The notes under the pieces were generated by a model that worked only from the letters and a program-made list of their open reading frames with translations, searched no databases and had not been told where the DNA came from. A stretch of DNA of 64,000 nucleotides. Origin: Myrica gale. Taxonomy: Eukaryota > Streptophyta > Magnoliopsida > Fagales > Myricaceae. The first letter of the stretch is position 1; every line of letters begins with the position of its first letter. Where the stretch lies: contig OZ005604.1 in the NCBI GenBank assembly GCA_963930655.1, positions 2,614,001 through 2,678,000 of the forward strand. The letters run 5' to 3'. Below, in pieces: positions 58,321-64,000 of this stretch. The translations under genes were made by a program, and so were the position numbers.

Positions 58321-59848
58321 CTCCACGGAGTTTTTCTTCCTCTACTGCTTCAAGAACTATATCAAAGAAGATCCCAATGATCGACTACACATGCAACTAT
58401 CTTTTACAGCCTTAGTTCCTGCATGCACACAGACATGGGCAAGAACACTGAAAGTGAAACCTGGGACTCTATATGGTGACCGTGTGTACAAGGAGAGCGT
58501 GGGATCGGATCCAAGTCGCTTGTTTATGTATTTAAGGATACGCGAAGTGAAATATGGAGGGGATCAGTTGAAGAATGCACGTGGGGAGGTGTTAGAAAAA
58601 TGGAGTAAATGAGTATGGGAATCCATGACCAGCTTGAATCAAATCACTGCCAGTATCACTGCAACTGCTATGCTTCATAGTTCATCCCCCCATCACGCAC
58701 CCGTTACTTCTCTTTCCACAGATATGATTATTTATCTCGTTTTGTTTGCTATTGGATCTCTAAAAACGCCGTTTAATACATGAGGAAAGAAATTCACGAG
58801 CAATCTATAGACAAAAATTCAGATTTTTTTTTTGGACCTAACTAGATCAAATCCGTATGAGTCTAATATGATCGATCTGATTAGCGAGAGTCCGTCTTTT
58901 TTAAGTATTAAATTAACGTGTATAAAAATCAAATTTTTTATTTATATATATGAACGTTAGTTCTAATTTTAATTGTTTATCATATATGCAGAGCAAGCCA
59001 ACTTTCCAGTCTAAATGGTTGGATATCTTATTGTTAATAAATTACTTTATTTTGTTTTCTTAAATTAGCAATAGGTAATTAAACCTGTCAAATTTATGTA
59101 TTGGTTTATAAATAACTAACTTCCTCGTGCATATGCGGTGCCTATTGGTATAAGTGTCACCAACTTAGCAGCAATTTGGAATTGTACCTCTCACCAAAAT
59201 AAAATTGGAATCGTACATTTCTACATATTTCTGAATGCCGACTGACTCCCTTCTTTCTTTTTAAAAGAGGACTTCTACGTCCTGAAATTTCGTTGTCTTT
59301 TTGCCACATGTGAACTCTTCATATATATGCTTATCACGTGGAATATGTTCTTAGTGTCTCGCCAATTTCTTAATGATTTTACTTCTTCTTTTTTTACTGT
59401 TAGGCCATTTAATTTTCTAAATTCTGACAATGTACTCGGATAGCTGTCACAACACGATTAAATATATAACATTTAAAATAATTGCAATTTCTTGCCCAAA
59501 AACTATTCAAATACATATACATTATACTATAAATTATCAATTTTGTGATATTTTCTTCGTCTTGGATGTTTATACTTTGCACTCGTGGTGCCATTAATTT
59601 GAATAAAAATTGATATTTTAATTTAATGGAATAAAAATTTTAACCCTATAAAAAATATAATAATAATAAATTATGAAAATAAAATTGACATTTCAGAACC
59701 TCGATAATGGATGGGCGAGAAGTGTATTTAATCTAAACAAATTTAAAGTGATACAAATTCTTTGGAGAAGCGACTGTAACTTATGAAGGTGGTATCAAAT
59801 TATAGGACTAGTACGATGATACATCATACATGTGAGTGGTGGGTTATT
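58321..59848. other. 5' flank of the SnRK2 gene, otherwise empty
   Basis: The first few hundred bases are the minus-strand leader and promoter of the kinase, and no clear TATA box was fixed. The remainder to 59848 is AT-rich and shows no exon or recognisable repeat. A plus-strand open frame at 58202-58612 overlaps exon 1 antisense and is not supported. Confidence 0.45.
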
Positions 59849-59866
59849 GAAACATAGAGACCATGT

Positions 59867-60656
59867 AAGGACTTGTAATTTTTGCACAAGTGACCCGTTT
59901 CTAGAGAGAGAGGCTCTGCCTTCTCTCTAGAAACCTCTTTTCATCTTTTGCGTCTGAGCTCTTCGTGTGGCCTTGTTCTGAGGGGAAGGGGAGGAGCTTC
60001 TCCTCCCCTTCCCCTCTCCCTTCCCTTTTCCTCTTCTGGTTGGGTCTCCCATATTCAGATCTGGTGCTTTTTTCCCCTTTCTTTTCTCTTCGGTGGGAAG
60101 TTGTTGCTGCCATCTCTATGGTGTTTTGTGCAGGTGGGGAGTAAGGTTGAGCTTGGTCTTTTTGGGTGGACGATGCTAGACTCACACTTTTGGGTTGTCT
60201 TCAGCGGCCTCGGCTCTGTCTTGTGTCTGGTGTCCAGCCGTCCAACAGATTGGCCAGATCTCCTCTTCTCCTCCACTTTTTGCTGGGAGTCATCTTGTGC
60301 TCTTCCTTTGTTGGTGCTTGCATGGAGGTTTCTCTGGGGAAGTAGGATTGAGGTGCCTCCGGTTGTATCCTCTCCTCCGGTGAAAGACACCGTCGTTCAT
60401 GGCGGTCTCTGGTTTTTCCTTGGGCCTTTGGGCTCTGTTTGTGTTAGTGGGCCTTTGGGCTCTGTTGGTGTTTACAGGCCTTTGAGCCTGCTTTGTATCT
60501 GCGGGCCTGTGTGTTCGCGTGTAAAAGGGCTTCATGCCCGATGTTCTGGTCGAATAGCCGGCCCTGGGGGCCTTCTTTGTATGGTGCCAGCTCTTCTGTA
60601 TGTTCCACTCCCGTTTTAATAAAGTTGTTTGTTGCCTAGAAAAAAAAAAAAAAAAA
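59867..60656 (+). mobile_element. non-autonomous poly(A) retroposon, family R, copy E1
   Basis: Flanked by the 18-bp perfect duplication GAAACATAGAGACCATGT (59849-59866 and 60657-60674). It carries CTAGAGAGAGAGGCTCT / CCTTCTCTCTAGAA at its start, a T/C-rich region with TTCCTCTTCTGGTTGG as in E3, three units of about 28 bp (GGGCCTTTGGGCTCTGTT-type) at 60422-60500, then TTTTAATAAAGTTGTTTG and a poly(A) tail of about 16. A 223-codon sense open frame (59948-60619) has no recognisable domain. The clean tail and perfect duplication suggest this is the youngest copy. Confidence 0.9.
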
Positions 60657-60704
60657 GAAACATAGAGACCATGTGTCCTGTACATTCCCATCACAACTGC
60701 AAGG

Positions 60705-63176
60705 CTACGCAGCACTTCCGAAATTGGATAGCTTACGAAAATTGATCACAACAAAGCAGTAGAAATTAGTGAATATGTATACTTCAATGAAGTAGAACCA
60801 TGCTCGACGCCAGTATAGGTTTACGTACAGAACTCCGGAAATTGTCATCAATACCATTGCATAAGAGATCACAAAGCTTGTGTAGAGTGCCTCCATGTCT
60901 ATGTTGAAATTGTCTCCTTCTCCCCCTTCATGATCAGCTGGCATAGCAAATGATGGTCCATTTTTTATGCAAGCCTTATCTAATGGGGGTCCACATAGAA
61001 GAGGATTCCCCTCATTACTGCTTTCATCAAAAGTCCTGAACTGATCTTTTCTTTCTGGCATTGTACCTGACAAGTTATTATGCGACACACTGAATATAGC
61101 CAGAGAGTGCAACTCTATGAGCTGAGGAGGGATAATATCATTCAAGTTATTATAGGAAAGATCCAAACTCTCAATTTTCTCTAGTTCTGAGAATTCCATT
61201 GGGATCGATCCAGTTAGATTGTTGAAAGATAGGTTCAATGCATGGATGTCGCTCAAGTTTCCAAGCTCGGCTGGAATCATACCACTTAAACTATTGCAGG
61301 AGAGGTCAATTCCAGACATGTAATCAAGGATTTTACCCTTATAGCTATAACTTCTTCTCTTTGTTGTGAGCTCCACCTCTTGTTGCGCTTCCATTTCTGG
61401 GTTGGCATAAAGCATAAAGAAATACTCTGTCAAGATATCATCTAGTTGTGCTCCCTGATATGGCAGTAGTGTCTCAAGTGGAGCATAATCTTCCGAGAAC
61501 GATGCCTCCCATGTTCCATCTGCTACATTTGATTTCTGGTGGCTTGCCTCGAAAGTAATGTTTCTCAAGCAATGAGGTATCATACCAGAAATTTTATTCT
61601 GGGAAAGATCAAGCATGCTTAAGTGGGCTAAAAGGCATAATTGATTTTGAATCTTGCCTTGTAAATGATTGGCTTTCAAGAGGAGAATGCTAAACGATGA
61701 GAGGTTGTCAATCCAATCTGGAAGGTAACCAGTTAGGCGGTTTTCTCTAATATCTAGAGTGACTAGATCAAAGCTATCTTTGAAAGTTTGAATGCATTCC
61801 TATTGTTATTCAGATGAACATGCCTGATGTATGACGTCGAATTGAAGCAACAGGGTATAGAGCCAGACAGATTGTTTTCGGAAAGGTCAAGAAATTTTAG
61901 ACCATCAAGCTTGCACAACACACGTGGAATTGGGCCTTCAAGCTGATTGTCGGTCATAGCAACCTCTTCCAATGAAGACATATTCCCGATCCACCTTGGA
62001 AGCTCACCTGACAAATAGTTGTTGCTAAAATCAAATGCGCTACCCTGAAGACCGGATAAGCTATTGTGAATCTTCCCAGAGAGTTGGTTGTTGTCAAAAT
62101 ACAAATAGAACAGGTTAGTTAGATTAAAACCAGTAGGAAATATTTGGCCACTGAAATTGTTGTTTGACAATCGAACTTATTGCAAGGAGGAGCAACCCAT
62201 TGCAATTTCCTTGGGCAATGTTCTTGACAAATGGTTGCTAGACAAGTCTAAAGCTCTTAATGAGACCAAATCACCAAAAGAAGACGGAATGGTCCCTTCA
62301 AAAGCATTTCCAGACATTTTTAAATACTCTAGATTCGGAAATATTAGACCTAAGTTTGCAGGAATTGGACCTCCTAAATGATTTTGTGAAATATCTTTGC
62401 TCCAAATCTTGGGATTAGGATGATATGGCAAGTGGAAAGGGCCAATGAAAGAGTTATTTCTTAAATTAAGAATCTTCAATCTTGAATTATTTTCTAGCAA
62501 TCAATTACTCGTAACTTATGCTGGTAACGAAGGAATCTGGGAATCGTTCCACTGTGCTCCTCAGATGAAGAACCTGACAGACTGATGAACTTTAACTGGA
62601 AGGTAGGAGCACAAGTTTGAGACTGAGCTTCATCAACTATTTTGTTGTTATCACTCAATAAGACCTCAAGCTTTGAGAGATTGAAAAATAAGGACAATCT
62701 GATAGAGCTAAAGTAGTTATTCGACAGATCAAGGTACTTGAGTGATTGCAAGCTAGATAGGGGGAAGGCGTCATGCCTCCATTAAAGTGATTGGAAGAGA
62801 GATCCAACAATCGGAGTGTTGTCATATTTGCTAGACATGAAGGCAGTATCCCTTCAAGTTCGTTCTCATTAAGGTCCAACTCTCGTAGGTTCCGCAGTTT
62901 ACACCAACCTGTGAAATTAAGGAAGTGATTAGGTTTTACTAACGAAAGACTCTAAAACAAGTAATGATTTGATAAATTATACTATTGAAAAGATTGTCTC
63001 CGAGTGATAAATAGTGAAAGCAGTGCTACCTTGGGCAGGTAAATTGCCATTGAGTCTACAGTATCGCATGGTCAATACATCGAGGGAAGTCATATATCCA
63101 GCTCTCTGAAGGAAGATTTTCTCAATGCGTGAACCATCCAAATACAACTCCTTTAGGTTGTTTAGTCTACCTAACT
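60705..63176 (-). pseudogene. receptor-like protein with leucine-rich repeats (RLP), decayed
   Basis: Minus-strand exons 63030-63176 and 60705-62908, joined GNLPAQG then WCKLRNLREL with a proper GT-AG intron. Many plant-type extracellular LRRs follow (LxxLxxLxLSxNNLxGxIP), then an island before SGIDLSCNSLSGMIPAELGN, the cap LLCGPPLDKAC, an acidic stretch and a C-terminal membrane segment (SFVISYAMVLMTISGVLYVN) with a short basic tail and no kinase. This is the RLP13/14/15-like layout: cell-surface receptors in defence or development. Lesions: frame change at about 62765, loss of about 40 bp plus frame change near 62500, in-frame TAA at about 62177, and frame change at about 61795. The signal peptide and first LRRs are absent. 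Confidence 0.85.
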
Positions 63177-63269
63177 CTGAAAAAGATATAATAAAAGCTA
63201 CTGAAGCAATTCCTGTTAGAGCTCCTACTTTTCGATCTTTGGATGATAATCCCTCCTCTGAGAATTTCA

Positions 63270-63571
63270 AAAACTAGCTCCCCCTTGATTTTAGGTGTCT
63301 CCCATTCACCCCAGTCCATAATCGAACGTTCACCATGTCCTGCATAGAGTGATGTCCATCGGTCGATGATCATCTTCTCAAGAGCAATAGCATTTTTTAG
63401 CAGACATACGGCAAGGTCAAATTCCACCGAATAACCATAAAAAGCATGTAGCTCCACTTCTTTAAGGTACTGATGTAGATAGTATTCCTTAAGCGGTATG
63501 TTTTTGTGTTTTATGTACTCTGCGGCTTCAGCTATCTTTCTTTCACCTTTTTCATTGAAGGCAAGATGGAG
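63270..63571 (-). pseudogene. FBD/F-box protein C-terminal fragment
   Basis: After an acceptor at 63572 the minus strand reads AFNEKGERKIAEAAEYIKHK, then YLKEVELHAFYGYSVEFDLA, LLKNAIALEKMIIDRW, and ends near PKIKGELVF. The order of a beta strand, VEL.GF.G...E..LA.YLL.NA..LEK..ID is that of the FBD domain at the end of plant F-box proteins, which act as SCF ubiquitin-ligase receptors. Neither the F-box nor the LRRs are present in the window. It is directly upstream of the RLP exons and may be read in the same direction. Confidence 0.6.
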
Positions 63572-63624
63572 CTACAAACAAGAGAGCAGAGAAACAAAAA
63601 TAATCTGTATAGCAAATACGAAAT

Positions 63625-64000
63625 TACTTCTTTGTATAGTATGTTTTGATCCAAAGAAATCATTCAAGGCATTTGATCATACTTAGTCATATCGTCTTGC
63701 TCAATTTTATCCAGATGATTTCTCAGCAATTGAACTTATACTACTTAGTGATCAACTTCAGATCTACATTCAAGATGTTAGAAGCAATGATGATTTATCT
63801 AAGATTCAAGATATTGGAGGTCTTGCTATGAAGATGGTTGAGAGTGACAAGAATATTGTATTTTCATTGGTTTATCGTCTTAATGAGTTAGCATTAGTCT
63901 TTCCGGTTGTGACTGCAACCGTTAAGAGATTGTTTTCTGCAATGAAGATTATTAAGACTGATTTGCGGAATAAGATGAGAGATGAATGAATGAATGATAG
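63625..64000 (+). pseudogene. zf-MYM/TTF-type hAT transposase, C-terminal fragment
   Basis: The plus strand reads CFDPKKSFKAFDHT, a stop, RLAQFYPDDFSAIELILLSD, then IQDIGGLAMKMVES, LALVFPVVTATVKRLFSAMK, IIKTDLRNKMRDE and a stop before MND. This is the C-terminal catalytic/dimerisation part of TTF-type hAT transposases (usual LPVATATVERAFSAMK). At least two in-frame stops; it may continue beyond the window edge. Confidence 0.8.

Noticed and set aside
58202..58612. 136-codon plus-strand open frame
   Set aside because: Antisense to exon 1 and the leader of the SnRK2 gene; no family features.
59948..60619. 223-codon plus-strand open frame as a gene
   Set aside because: It lies entirely inside retroposon E1, has no domain, and its open state follows from composition and short tandem repeats.
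1..64000. A multi-gene system (biosynthetic cluster) linking UGT and desaturases
   Set aside because: The UGT probably lacks a catalytic residue, the desaturases are plastid fatty-acid enzymes, the other neighbours are regulatory or broken, and nothing indicates co-regulation.

Overview
The window is nuclear DNA of a flowering plant, almost certainly a eudicot. It has GT-AG spliced genes with many small exons, AT-rich introns and intergenic DNA, and plant-only families: a SnRK2 kinase, UGT88-type glycosyltransferase, soluble plastid acyl-ACP desaturases, a TOM1-like VHS-GAT protein and receptor-like LRR proteins. A dense layer of plant transposons covers the rest (hAT, Tourist-like MITEs, copia and LINE fragments, poly(A) retroposons). 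The species cannot be read from the sequence. There is no bacterial, viral or organellar backbone. All coordinates and translations were read by eye.

Left part (1-29.3 kb). A decayed hAT transposase sits at the left edge. A ten-exon DDT/WAC/WHIM chromatin-remodelling gene (plus, 4379-10595) follows; its exon set carries one base too many. Next is a broken HER2-like alcohol dehydrogenase (minus, 11512-16543), with no first exon and at least two frameshifts. An intact nine-exon TOM1-like gene (plus, 21493-27434) and a single-exon UGT88-like glycosyltransferase (plus, 27912-29294) complete this part. The UGT lacks the segment that normally carries the catalytic aspartate.

Middle (30.3-47.8 kb). 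This is a repeatedly duplicated acyl-ACP desaturase locus. Copies A (30987-32468) and B (39255-40732), both minus, are intact and about 96% identical in protein. Copy C is only an upstream region (from 42286), now joined to a copia fragment. Copy D is a broken first-exon fragment (46289-46452) with its upstream region. Between and inside the copies lie a miniature LTR-type element, a 1.07-kb hAT element with an 8-bp target duplication, a LINE fragment, MITEs, a retroposon and a duplicated DNA element rich in GCxGC-type subterminal repeats.

Right part (47.8-64 kb). A frameshifted GT47 (exostosin-type) glycosyltransferase pseudogene (plus, 50468-51640) is followed by an intact nine-exon SnRK2 kinase (minus, 52495-58320) with a retroposon and a MITE in its introns. 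At the right edge are a third retroposon, a decayed receptor-like LRR gene (minus, 60705-63176), an FBD/F-box fragment and a hAT dimerisation-domain fragment.

The genes do not form a pathway or operon; their neighbourhood looks incidental. The most notable non-gene structure is a family of three 0.76-0.98-kb non-autonomous retroposons with poly(A) tails and 16-18-bp target-site duplications. The second is the desaturase upstream region present four times, with only two complete genes attached.
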